A DNA stretch of 64,000 nt from an uncultured Psychrobacter sp. (GTDB lineage Bacteria; Pseudomonadota; Gammaproteobacteria; Pseudomonadales; Moraxellaceae), in NCBI GenBank assembly GCA_947501045.1, contig CANMUI010000006.1, forward strand, positions 1 through 64,000, given 5' to 3'. Positions 55,021 through 63,935 of the stretch are shown here, in pieces. Below the pieces are notes generated by a model. The model saw only the letters and a list, made by a program, of their open reading frames with translations, did not search any database and was not told the origin of the DNA. The translations under genes and the position numbers were made by a program. How positions within the stretch are numbered: position 1 is the first letter of the stretch; each line of letters opens with the position of its first letter.

Positions 55021-56340
55021 ATGCATACCATCATATCCACATTCGGTGCTCCATTGAGTAATAAAAAGAATAATAATGAGAAAAGGGCAGTGAGAAGTAA
55101 GGAAACAGTATTTAATATTAATAAGGACGCTACTGAGCTAAGTCGTCGCCAATTTTTGTATCGACTAGGCCAGCTAGGAGCGGGTGCGGGCGCAAGTTTG
55201 CTGGCAACACAAAGTTTGGCTGTCAATATAGCGAATCAAAATGACAATCACAACCATAGTGACCAACTCACTAAAGACGATCTGCCAACTACTGTAACTG
55301 CTAATAATCCGCCAGTTGCGCCCAACTCATCCTGCATCCTGCCTACTATCGAAACCCGTCTATTCGCCAGCTCCAACGTTGGCAGCAATGATACTCGTAA
55401 CCAGCTGGCACTCGAGCGCTTGGCCTGTGCTGGTTTTAAAATCGATAACCCTAAGATCGTTGATCGCCAGTATCTACGCTTTGCTGGTACCGATATTCAG
55501 CGCGCCAGCGACCTGCAAAATATTGCCACAGGGGCTATCGCTACGCCCAAGCTGCTTATGGGCGTGCGCGGCGGCTATGGGGCGATGCGCATTTTGCCTT
55601 TGATTGACTGGCAAACACTAGGCCGTCTGATGACTGAGCGCGGTACGATATTGACTGGTTTTAGCGATGTCACCGCGATTCAGTGTGCGCTGTTGGCGCA
55701 AGGACAGATGAGCTCGCTTGCCGCGCCGATGCTCTATAGCGAGTTTGGTAAGACTATGCCCAATGAGGTCAGTTGCCGCCAGTTTGTAGAGGCTCTGACC
55801 AATCCTAATTTATCTATTGAAATAACTAGCGCAGATTTGACCAGCAAACGCTTGCCTGCGATTCTGGCAAAAGATGAGAACCAAAGCTTAACGGGTACTA
55901 TTTGGGGCGGTAATCTAAGCGTAGTATCGGCGCTGGCAGGCAGTCCTTATCTACCGCGCATCGATGGCGGTATTGTGTTTTTAGAAGATGTTGGCGAGCA
56001 GACTTATCGTATCGAGCGTATGCTCTATGATCTGTATTTAGCAGGTGTGTTTAAGAACCAGCAAGCCATCGTGTTTGGCTCCATAACGGGACAAGGGGAG
56101 GACAGTTACGACGCGCGTTATGATGTTGCCAAGGTTGTGCGCCAATTGCATGAGCTGACAGGACTGCCTATTTATAACGGCATGAGCTTTGGACATATCG
56201 CCCAAAAGCATAGCTTTCCTTTAGGCGCAAGATGTCAGATTAGCCCTAATGCGCTAGGCGGTTATCAGTTAAGTTTTGCTGATTATCCGATTGTTGAGGC
56301 TAGTGCCATGAATGTGGCGGGGCTTTGGCAGGGTAGTTAG
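55021..56340 (+). CDS. LD-carboxypeptidase/MccF-type S66 peptidase with Tat signal
   Basis: A 439-residue serine peptidase of family S66, which trims the terminal D-Ala from murein tetrapeptides or, as MccF, cleaves peptide-nucleotide antibiotics. Core segments are GVRGGYGAMRILPLID, GFSDVTAIQ with the expected nucleophilic Ser, FLEDVGEQTYRIERML with the Glu, and GMSFGHIAQKHSFPLG with the His. Unusually, a twin-arginine signal (SRRQFLYRLG at about 41-50, then a hydrophobic stretch) points to export, whereas LdcA is normally cytoplasmic. A GTG at 55090 is an alternative start. Confidence 0.87.
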   Translation: MHTIISTFGAPLSNKKNNNEKRAVRSKETVFNINKDATELSRRQFLYRLGQLGAGAGASLLATQSLAVNIANQNDNHNHSDQLTKDDLPTTVTANNPPVAPNSSCILPTIETRLFASSNVGSNDTRNQLALERLACAGFKIDNPKIVDRQYLRFAGTDIQRASDLQNIATGAIATPKLLMGVRGGYGAMRILPLIDWQTLGRLMTERGTILTGFSDVTAIQCALLAQGQMSSLAAPMLYSEFGKTMPNEVSCRQFVEALTNPNLSIEITSADLTSKRLPAILAKDENQSLTGTIWGGNLSVVSALAGSPYLPRIDGGIVFLEDVGEQTYRIERMLYDLYLAGVFKNQQAIVFGSITGQGEDSYDARYDVAKVVRQLHELTGLPIYNGMSFGHIAQKHSFPLGARCQISPNALGGYQLSFADYPIVEASAMNVAGLWQGS

Positions 56341-56348
56341 GATAACTA

Positions 56349-56615
56349 CTATCGCTGAAGATCTGGCGTTTGTGCTTCTTCAAGGTTTTCAAGCATATCG
56401 ATATTTTCATAAAAAACGGCTTTTCCCTCATCGTCCTGCCTAGTAAGCCTACTCAGCAAGCTAAAGATTTTATCAGCGACAGGGGTATTAAGAATATCGC
56501 CGTCGCTGCTACTAAATGACTTGGTTTCTTTCACATTTACAGTCTCTACCAATAGCCACAATCCGAGTATTATTGCAACCAATACAGCCGTCCATCGCAA
56601 TGTAGATTTTTTCAC
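56349..56615 (-). CDS. Small single-pass membrane protein, hypothetical
   Basis: An 88-residue protein with one N-terminal hydrophobic helix (about residues 8-25) and an acidic, helical-looking tail. The start is GTG at 56615, with GAGG about 7 nt upstream. No family recognised. It converges on the LD-carboxypeptidase gene, 8 bp from its stop. Confidence 0.55.
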   Translation of the reverse strand: MKKSTLRWTAVLVAIILGLWLLVETVNVKETKSFSSSDGDILNTPVADKIFSLLSRLTRQDDEGKAVFYENIDMLENLEEAQTPDLQR

Positions 56616-56763
56616 TAATACCTCACGTACTTGATATTTTAGACTTCTTCATCATTCAAATATTTTATATATGATCGTTGATTCTACTAGCATTTGTTTG
56701 TTAGTGGCTTTGGTTTTATGTGTATAATTAAAATATCATTCTAGTTTTAAGAGTACCAATGCC

Positions 56764-58128
56764 ATGAAAAATCTTAACCAGTATGTGTATAAACAACTTA
56801 CCAATAAGATCAGCATAAGTGCCTTTGCTTTAGGCAGTGTGCTCGTCATCAGTGGCTGTAGCAACAGTCTAGTTAATAATCAACCGATGCAAGCCGTGGA
56901 TCAAAAACCTATAGCGAACAAGGTGGAGAACGCGGTGCTCCTACAGACTGACAGAGATTATATTGCCGCTGACGACTCCGCCTCAACAACAGAGGGCATC
57001 TTGCAAGTAGTAAGTGCCAACAACCAATTCGCTATCGATCTGTATCAGCAGTTAAATAAGCAGCCCAATCAGTCAGATAAAAACGTCTTTTTCTCGCCTT
57101 ATAGCTTATCTACGGCGATGGCCATGCTTTACGCCGCAGCGGAAGCAGAGACCAGATCACAAATTGGGCAAACCTTTCATTATCCGTCGCCAACTATTCT
57201 CAATCCCAATAGCGCTGCTCTTTATAACCAATTCAACCAGCCTAACTCAAACTATGAGTTCAGCACAGTTAATGACTTGTGGCTGCGCCAAGATTTGCGT
57301 CCTAATCAAGCTTATTTAGATATTGTACAGCGTTATTATGGCGGTCAAGTGACCAACCTTAATTTTATGAACAATCCTGAACCTTCACGTCAGACCATTA
57401 ATAAGAAGATCGCTCAGCATACCAATCAGTTGATCCCTGAACTGCTTCCTAAGAATAGTATTCAACCTGACACCGCTACAGTATTGACCAATGCTGTCTA
57501 TTTCAAGGGCGACTGGAAAATGCCTTTTGAGGTTCAAAGCACCAGTACTCAGCCCTTTTATAATCAAACTGGCGCAAGCGCTAACGTCGAAATGATGCAG
57601 ATACGATCGTATTTTGACTATACAGAAGATGACCAAGCACAGATCGTGCAATTGCCCTATAAAGGCGATGATTTATCAATGCTGGTCGTCTTGCCAAAAT
57701 CAAAAGATAAGGCAGCTATGCAGCAGCTGGTACAAAATTTAAACGCCTCTAAAATCAAGCAATGGAGTGCAGACTTAGTAGGGCAAGAAGTAAACCTGCA
57801 TTTACCAAAGTTTAAGCTTGAAGAGGGCTACGATATGAAAGCGTTATTGTCAAATATGGGTATGGCAAGGGCGTTTCGAGAAGAAGCTGAATTTAATTTA
57901 TTTGATGAGAGACCACCTATAAAGATCGATGATGTTTATCATAAAGCGGTAGTCATCGTGGATGAAACTGGCACTGAAGCTGCGGCAGCGACAGGTATTG
58001 TTGCCGTGGTGACCTCTATGCCTGTGAATCCGCCAGTTGTTTTTAAAGCCGATCATCCCTTTATATTTATGATTAAAGACAATAAAACTGATGCGATATT
58101 GTTTTTGGGCCAAGTGAATAAGCTATAG
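56764..58128 (+). CDS. Serpin-family protease inhibitor, predicted lipoprotein
   Basis: A 454-residue serpin anchored by a lipoprotein signal (VISGC, lipid Cys about residue 32). The serpin core begins near residue 83 (NNQFAIDLYQQL), with NVFFSPYSLSTAMAMLYAAA and VLTNAVYFKGDWKMPF further on. The reactive-centre loop lies at about 400-424. Its hinge DETGTEAAAATG has the small-residue pattern of inhibitory serpins. The scissile bond cannot be fixed because the loop is about four residues longer than in alpha-1-antitrypsin; Thr-Ser near 418 is one candidate. Bacterial serpins are sporadic; the target may be a foreign or envelope protease. Confidence 0.92.
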   Translation: MKNLNQYVYKQLTNKISISAFALGSVLVISGCSNSLVNNQPMQAVDQKPIANKVENAVLLQTDRDYIAADDSASTTEGILQVVSANNQFAIDLYQQLNKQPNQSDKNVFFSPYSLSTAMAMLYAAAEAETRSQIGQTFHYPSPTILNPNSAALYNQFNQPNSNYEFSTVNDLWLRQDLRPNQAYLDIVQRYYGGQVTNLNFMNNPEPSRQTINKKIAQHTNQLIPELLPKNSIQPDTATVLTNAVYFKGDWKMPFEVQSTSTQPFYNQTGASANVEMMQIRSYFDYTEDDQAQIVQLPYKGDDLSMLVVLPKSKDKAAMQQLVQNLNASKIKQWSADLVGQEVNLHLPKFKLEEGYDMKALLSNMGMARAFREEAEFNLFDERPPIKIDDVYHKAVVIVDETGTEAAAATGIVAVVTSMPVNPPVVFKADHPFIFMIKDNKTDAILFLGQVNKL

Positions 58129-58147
58129 CTTGAGGGTGGGACAGTTT

Positions 58148-58939
58148 ATGAGAATAATGAGTAAAAACGTAGCTAGGATTTTTGGTTTAAGCACAGCGTT
58201 AATAATGTTAGTAAGTTGCTCAAACTTCACCTTGACTAATCCTACTTCTACTAGTCAAAGTGTACCAGTGGTAAACGCTGCAGCAGTCTCTGTTGATTGG
58301 TCAAAAATAGAAGCGACTGCCGATAAATTTTATCAAAACAATCCTCGTTCTAATAGAATAGGCGTTGATAAACGCGCTGCACAGATTTATGCCAACGAAT
58401 TTGAAGTGTCAATAGCAGAAGCAGAGCGTAGATTACTCATACAACAATATAGCTCGGGGCTTTTAAGAGCAATTGAGCAAGAATTGAAAGACAACGTTGT
58501 AAGCGCTTATTTTGTTAACGATGATCCAAAAGGGTTTCGAATTGGTCTAAATACGCTCACGAATTTACAGTCTGACCGATTTATCTATGAGTTTAAGCAA
58601 GGCGTTTTGCAAGGAGAGACGATAACGTTAGATATTCATCCAAATGGTGAAAAGACACTAGAGCAAATACTTGCGCTAAAAGACAAAGTAACGCCTGAAA
58701 TATTTGAGCGCTATCCTAATACTCAAGGTGTAGGTTATAGCCCTGCCGATAATACTATTAGCGTATCAATATACGTACCGTCTTCTTCTAAAGAGTACCG
58801 TCAGAAAGTTGAAAGTGAATTAAATAAATTGGTTGGACATCCCGTTAAAGTAAATTTTATGTCAGGTCGAATGATGCCGCCGATACTTTTAGAAGAGTCC
58901 GCTGTATTGCCGAACAAGAACAGTAATGAAAAGAGATAA
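58148..58939 (+). CDS. Hypothetical lipoprotein, protease-prodomain-like
   Basis: A 263-residue lipoprotein (LVSC, lipid Cys about residue 24) encoded 20 bp after the serpin gene, so probably co-transcribed. The segment IYANEFEVSIAEAERRLLIQQ, followed by a VSAYFVNDDPKGFRIGLNT strand, resembles the N-terminal prodomain region of streptogrisin-like serine proteases. No protease domain follows. This resemblance is by eye and needs profile confirmation. I chose the ATG at 58148 because GGGA lies 6 nt upstream; a TTG at 58130 is the alternative. Confidence 0.7.
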   Translation: MRIMSKNVARIFGLSTALIMLVSCSNFTLTNPTSTSQSVPVVNAAAVSVDWSKIEATADKFYQNNPRSNRIGVDKRAAQIYANEFEVSIAEAERRLLIQQYSSGLLRAIEQELKDNVVSAYFVNDDPKGFRIGLNTLTNLQSDRFIYEFKQGVLQGETITLDIHPNGEKTLEQILALKDKVTPEIFERYPNTQGVGYSPADNTISVSIYVPSSSKEYRQKVESELNKLVGHPVKVNFMSGRMMPPILLEESAVLPNKNSNEKR

Positions 58940-58999
58940 GATGCGTCTTTTCAGCTTTCCTTTCAAATATGAGTTTTCTGTCAAAAATTGAGCGTACAG

Positions 59000-59476
59000 A
59001 TGAAAAAAGTATTCTTGATTTTAACAAGCTTAGTGGTAGTCGGTTGTACGACAACCCCCGTAGCTAGTCCGCTCGAACCAGTGCCAGCTATCAAAACTGT
59101 TCCAGAAACCATATTGCCTAAGCAAAAAACCAGTATTTTTTATTACTATGTTCATCCAGTAAGACCCGCTCAATCAGCAGCGGTTGTAGAAGGAAATTTT
59201 GCATGGAGAGAGGGTTGTATCTATTTAGTAGGTAAAAATGGTTTTTATCACACAGCTATGTTTCCACTCTATCCAAAAGGTATTGTTAAATGGGATGAAG
59301 CGACCAAAACCCTAAATCTTAATGGTCGTGTTTTTAAAATGAGAGATTTTATTTCAACAAATGGACAGTATTCAGATTACGTCCCTAACAGCCCTATTGG
59401 TATAGAATATGAAAAACAAGGCGATAAAAAATGCTTAACGCCAACCGTTGCATTTATAGGTACTTTTTTCGATTAA
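59000..59476 (+). CDS. Hypothetical lipoprotein
   Basis: A 158-residue lipoprotein (VVGC, lipid Cys about residue 16) with a Pro-rich stretch after the Cys and a compact C-terminal region containing two Cys (EGCIYLVGKNG and KKCLTP). No family recognised. It is third in the serpin-led series on the plus strand, 60 bp after the preceding gene. The ATG at 59000 fits the signal peptide better than a TTG at 58988. Confidence 0.72.
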   Translation: MKKVFLILTSLVVVGCTTTPVASPLEPVPAIKTVPETILPKQKTSIFYYYVHPVRPAQSAAVVEGNFAWREGCIYLVGKNGFYHTAMFPLYPKGIVKWDEATKTLNLNGRVFKMRDFISTNGQYSDYVPNSPIGIEYEKQGDKKCLTPTVAFIGTFFD

Positions 59477-59651
59477 AAAGTGAATAAGGTAGGTTAGGAA
59501 TGTATAAATACACTTGGTTTAAAAATGAGTAATTTAGCGTTGAACATTCATATTATAGATAGGTTAACCTTAAAAGTAGCGCATAACTGACGTTAAGTGA
59601 TACTATAAATAGGTGTTAATCTATCTTTAAAATAAGGACAGGGAGTCTAAA

Positions 59652-61280
59652 ATGTTAGGGAAAATGATGCATCAGCCATTGCTGATTAGTAGCTTGATCG
59701 AGCATGCCGCACGCTATCATGGCGATACGGCGGTATTATCTAAGGAAGTCGATGGGTCAATGACGCATAGTGATTGGTGCACCATCTCCGATAACTCAAA
59801 ACGCTTAGCCAATGCTTTGCAAGCGCTAGGACTAAAGCGATCAGAGCGCTTAGCGACACTAGCTTGGAACAATCGTCGCCACTTAGAGGCATGGTATGCT
59901 ATCTCAGGTAGTGGCATGATTTGTCACACCATCAACCCGCGGCTGTTTCCTGAGCAGCTCAGCTACATTATTAATGACGCTGACGACCGCGTCTTGTTCT
60001 TTGATACTACCTTTTTACCGCTAATTATGGCGATTAAAGATCAAATTGACCATGTTGAGCATTTTATCTGCTTAGGCGCTCGGGATGAGAAGGTGCTAGA
60101 GCAATTGCCCGACGTGCTGTTTTTTGATGACTTGCTAGCCGCGCATACGGCTGATTTTGATTGGCCGCAGCTTGATGAAACGACGGCCAGCTCGTTGTGT
60201 TATACCTCAGGAACGACTGGTAATCCCAAAGGCGTTCTATATTCTCATCGCTCCTCATTGCTACATGCCATGGCCTTATCTATGCCTGATGTCTCAGCAC
60301 TATCTGCGCAAGATGTTTTGTTGCCCGTAGTGCCGATGTTCCATGTCAATGCTTGGGGCACGCCTTATGCTGCCGCCCTAACCGGTTGCTCTTTGATATT
60401 ACCGGGGCCGAACCTTGATGGCGATAGTCTAGTGTCATTGATTGATGATTATCAGGTGACTGTCGCTTTAGGGGTTCCGACGATTTGGCAAAGCTTATTA
60501 ACCGCTGCTAAAAATAGCGGCAGTAAACTTGCTAGCATGACCCGTAATATTGTCGGCGGCGCCTCTTGTCCTCCTTCTATTATCAAAACTTTTAGAGAAG
60601 ATTTTGACTGCGACACCCGGCATGGCTGGGGCATGACCGAGACCAGTCCGCTTGGCACTATGAATCAGATCAAAGCCAAGCATAAATCGTTAAGCAAAGA
60701 GGAGCTCAACGAGCTGCGTAACTTACAAGGTCGACCGCCCTATGGGGTTGAGATACGTGTCACCAAAACTGATCAGCCGCTTGAACGTGTCGCTGAGGAT
60801 GGCGTGTCTCAAGGACGTCTACAAATTCGCGGGCACTGGGTTATTGATGATTACTTCACCGAAAACAAAGATGCTATCACTGAAGATGGCTGGTTCGATA
60901 CTGGCGATATTGCCACTATCGATGCTGATGGCTATATGAATATTCGGGATCGCTCAAAAGATCTAATCAAATCAGGCGGTGAATGGATATCTTCAGTTGA
61001 GCTTGAGAATATTGCAGCCGCCCATCCGCAAGTCAAAATGGCAGCAGCGATAGCGGCTACACATAAACAGTGGGGCGAGCGTCCGGTACTCATCGTGGTT
61101 AAGGAGGCGGAGTCCGAACTTACTGAGGCGCAAATGCTGGAGTTTTACCAAGGTAAAATTGCCAACTGGCAAATACCAGATAAAGTTATCTTTGTCGATA
61201 ATATTTTGCTCAATGGCGCTGGGAAAATGGTGAAAAAAGACTTGCGGGACGAACATGGCGATGTGCTGCTGAGTGCGTAG
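59652..61280 (+). CDS. AMP-binding fatty acyl-CoA synthetase (AlkK-like)
   Basis: A 542-residue ANL-superfamily enzyme activating medium- or long-chain acids to CoA thioesters. The phosphate loop is YTSGTTGNPKGV near residue 190. LPVVPMFHVNAWG, GWGMTETSPLG, the hinge DRSKDLIKSGGEWIS and the C-terminal catalytic Lys in LNGAGKMVKKDLR follow. This pattern matches the AlkK/long-chain ligase branch rather than the acetyl-CoA synthetase branch seen at 28419. A GGGAG site precedes the ATG. It has no close functional partner on the same strand. Confidence 0.9.
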   Translation: MLGKMMHQPLLISSLIEHAARYHGDTAVLSKEVDGSMTHSDWCTISDNSKRLANALQALGLKRSERLATLAWNNRRHLEAWYAISGSGMICHTINPRLFPEQLSYIINDADDRVLFFDTTFLPLIMAIKDQIDHVEHFICLGARDEKVLEQLPDVLFFDDLLAAHTADFDWPQLDETTASSLCYTSGTTGNPKGVLYSHRSSLLHAMALSMPDVSALSAQDVLLPVVPMFHVNAWGTPYAAALTGCSLILPGPNLDGDSLVSLIDDYQVTVALGVPTIWQSLLTAAKNSGSKLASMTRNIVGGASCPPSIIKTFREDFDCDTRHGWGMTETSPLGTMNQIKAKHKSLSKEELNELRNLQGRPPYGVEIRVTKTDQPLERVAEDGVSQGRLQIRGHWVIDDYFTENKDAITEDGWFDTGDIATIDADGYMNIRDRSKDLIKSGGEWISSVELENIAAAHPQVKMAAAIAATHKQWGERPVLIVVKEAESELTEAQMLEFYQGKIANWQIPDKVIFVDNILLNGAGKMVKKDLRDEHGDVLLSA

Positions 61281-61445
61281 TATTGTTATCAGCATAGAGA
61301 AGTATGAGTTATCGGTCGTGCTTTCGATAAATGAACTGTACTGAAGAAAGTGTAAAGAAGAGCTTAATAAGATAAGTGTATAAATAGCAGGGCGTCTTAA
61401 TAAAAAGAGTAAAAAGCTGTTTGCATGACTAAATGGCCCCTAACC

Positions 61446-61901
61446 CTAACTATGCTCTTTTAGGTTTGCTATTAATCTTTGCATAGTAGCTTTTAGCATA
61501 AGTACATTTTCAACAGGCAAGCCATCTAGCATTTGCTGTTCAAACTCAATAGCTTTGATTTTGCACTGCTCATAGATGGCTTGCCCCTCATTGGTGAGAC
61601 TGATAAGTAGGATACGTCCATGATTGGGGTCATCACATTTACTTATCCAGCTTTTTTCCTCCATGGTTTTGATGATCTGATTCGAAGCTTGGGGGCTGAT
61701 AAACGAGCGTGAAGCCAGTTTGGCATTGGCCATTTTGCCATGCAAATGTAGGTTTGAGAGCATGGTAAACTGCGGCAAGCTTACGCCCACTTCTAACAAC
61801 GCCTCGCTAAGTTGTTGATTAATCAGTTTATCTAGTTGTCCTACGCTATAGCTAACGGTTGGAATGTCGCTCATAAGTTTATCAAGTTGCAGGTTTTTCA
61901 A
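61446..61901 (-). CDS. MarR-family transcriptional regulator
   Basis: A 151-residue winged-helix regulator, dimeric and cytoplasmic. The recognition-helix region is SFISPQASNQIIKTMEEKSW and the wing is DDPNHGRILLISLT, as in MarR proteins that sense aromatic or acyl ligands. The start is probably TTG at 61901, since AAGGA lies 7 nt upstream; an ATG ten codons in is the alternative. It lies downstream of the feruloyl-CoA synthetase-like gene on the same strand, so it may regulate it, perhaps with a hydroxycinnamoyl-CoA ligand (inference). Confidence 0.88.
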   Translation of the reverse strand: MKNLQLDKLMSDIPTVSYSVGQLDKLINQQLSEALLEVGVSLPQFTMLSNLHLHGKMANAKLASRSFISPQASNQIIKTMEEKSWISKCDDPNHGRILLISLTNEGQAIYEQCKIKAIEFEQQMLDGLPVENVLMLKATMQRLIANLKEHS

Positions 61902-61956
61902 TTGACTTTCCTTTTGATGCTCTACTGGCTTGATAGCGGTAAATCTTGTAGCACCC

Positions 61957-62022
61957 TATAGTCGATGCGATATAAAAGGCACACTTAAATCTATATAACC
62001 GTCTTATTTTCAGCTGACTATA
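61957..62022. repeat. 66-bp MITE-like repeat, copy 2
   Basis: Same length and terminal inverted repeats as copy 1 (48264-48329), with an extra matching pair here (CTATAGTC/GACTATAG). It ends 3 bp before the stop codon of the feruloyl-CoA synthetase-like gene, and could act as a hairpin at its transcript end. Confidence 0.8.
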
Positions 62023-62024
62023 GG

Positions 62025-63935
62025 CTATTTCGCCAAAAACCTCAACTTATCTGCCTTATCGCTATATAAGGCAGTATGTTCGTCCACTCTGCTGTTGCGA
62101 AGTTTACGTTGGTTAAGCGTGCCTTTATCGGTTTTTTCACCAAGGGCTACACTGGCTGGATTCTCCATTAGATAAATGCGAGCAATGCGTTTTGAGCTGG
62201 CTTCGTAGTCGTCATTAATCTTATTCATAAAGTCGCTAAACCAAGCTTGCACTTTATCGTGTTCTAATACTTCTTTTAAACTGGTGTTGGTCAAGCCTGT
62301 CAAATGGCGAGCTGCTTTTTCTTTGATAAATACAAAAGCGCCAATCTCATCTTTGCCCTCGCCAGTTAATACCACGTCATCAATCATCTCAAGCCCTTGT
62401 AATATTATACGGCTGCGCAATTCACTAACGTTGACAAAAGTGCCCGTCATTAGCTTGAAGTCTTCGGCGATACGGCCATCATATACCAAACCTTTTGCTG
62501 GATCATCAGGATCGTAAAACAACACCCCATCACCTGTACAATAAAAACCTTCTTCATCAAAGCTGTCACGAGCACTGCTGTTACTAGTACTACTGTTAGT
62601 CGTATGATGTCGCCAGTAGCCTGCCATAACGTGGGGCCCGCGAATGCGCAATTCTAGTTTGTCTTGCACGGGTACAAGCTTGACTTCAACCCCTGGAGCC
62701 GGAAAACCCACAAAACTGGCATTGGTGTTCGCAGGTCCTATGGTAAAGGTACAAGAAGGCGCGGTTTCGGTCATACCCATCCCGGCCATAATGCGAATTT
62801 TTTCGCCGCAGTGCTGATAGCTGATATCGCTAAGCTTTTGCCAGAGCTCTTGCGATAATCCTGCGCCGCCAAACAAAAACAGATCAACGTTTTTAAAAAA
62901 GTTATCACGTAGCGCTTTATCGTCCTCTAGAGCGCTGGCAAGCATAGCCCATCCTACGGGTACGTTGAAGTATTTACTGGGCGAGATATCTTTGAGATTG
63001 CGAATGGTTTCATCAAAGCTACCTGCGATAGGACGACCATCATCAATATAAAACGCGCCGCCATTATATATAGCAACGCCAAGGTTATGGCTGCCACCAA
63101 AGGTATGATGCCAGCTTAACCAATCGACCAACACTGGCGGATCGTTCTCATCTAAGCGTAGCGTTTGTTTAAGCATTTGCTGGTTGCTACAAAGCATACG
63201 GTGGGTAGTCGGTACGACTTTAGGATCGCCTGTCGAACCTGAGGTAAACAGAAACTTCACAATGCTATCGGCGCTAATTCGCTGCTGTTTTTTTTCAACC
63301 TTATCGGTAGCTTTAGTAGCAATAAAGTCGTCAAAGTTTAAGCAGGGCACACCGTCAAGCTCTCCAGTTGTGGTAATAATAGGTTGGTGCAGTTGCTCGC
63401 AGGCCTTAAGCTGACGCAAAAAACCCTTGCCATCGCCTGCATAAAACAATGCTGGAGTGACTTTATCGATGACGTATTGTAGTTTGTCAGGGGTTTTGGC
63501 CAGTAATGAGTAGGCCGGAGCAATCAGAGTATAGGGGACGCCTGCAAGCATAGCGCCAAACATCAATAAAAACACTTCTATTGAGTTTTCGGACAATATC
63601 ATCAGTGGGCGCTCTGCTGATAGCTCGTATTTAAGTAAAGCTTGCGCGATGCTACGAGCCTTTTGTAGCACTTCACTATAAGTAAGCTTTATCCAGTCGC
63701 CGCGCTCGCCAGTTGCGGTATCGGCTTCACGTTGAGCGATAAGCATTCTATCTGGATATTTGTCTGCGTACTCATAGAGTTTGTCAAATAAGCGCTTTGG
63801 ATAATCTTGCAGCGCTTCGACAGCATCGATATAAATAATATTGCCATTTGATCCGCTGGTCTGGCGAACGTGGACTTTATGACTACCTATGGCAACCGCT
63901 CGTTCCGGATAAGTGTGGTAGGTAAATTGGGTCAT
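62025..63935 (-). CDS. Feruloyl-CoA synthetase-like AMP-binding enzyme
   Basis: A 636-residue ANL-superfamily enzyme of the feruloyl-CoA synthase type, which activates hydroxycinnamic acids with ATP and CoA. The phosphate loop is FTSGSTGDPKVVPTTHRM near residue 230; GMGMTETAPS and YDGRIAEDFKLMTGTFVNV follow near the C terminus. The long insertions around the core and the GTFVNV end fit this subgroup rather than fatty acyl-CoA ligases. GGGA precedes the ATG. A MarR gene follows on the same strand. Other hydroxycinnamate genes, if any, lie beyond the window. Confidence 0.85.
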   Translation of the reverse strand: MTQFTYHTYPERAVAIGSHKVHVRQTSGSNGNIIYIDAVEALQDYPKRLFDKLYEYADKYPDRMLIAQREADTATGERGDWIKLTYSEVLQKARSIAQALLKYELSAERPLMILSENSIEVFLLMFGAMLAGVPYTLIAPAYSLLAKTPDKLQYVIDKVTPALFYAGDGKGFLRQLKACEQLHQPIITTTGELDGVPCLNFDDFIATKATDKVEKKQQRISADSIVKFLFTSGSTGDPKVVPTTHRMLCSNQQMLKQTLRLDENDPPVLVDWLSWHHTFGGSHNLGVAIYNGGAFYIDDGRPIAGSFDETIRNLKDISPSKYFNVPVGWAMLASALEDDKALRDNFFKNVDLFLFGGAGLSQELWQKLSDISYQHCGEKIRIMAGMGMTETAPSCTFTIGPANTNASFVGFPAPGVEVKLVPVQDKLELRIRGPHVMAGYWRHHTTNSSTSNSSARDSFDEEGFYCTGDGVLFYDPDDPAKGLVYDGRIAEDFKLMTGTFVNVSELRSRIILQGLEMIDDVVLTGEGKDEIGAFVFIKEKAARHLTGLTNTSLKEVLEHDKVQAWFSDFMNKINDDYEASSKRIARIYLMENPASVALGEKTDKGTLNQRKLRNSRVDEHTALYSDKADKLRFLAK

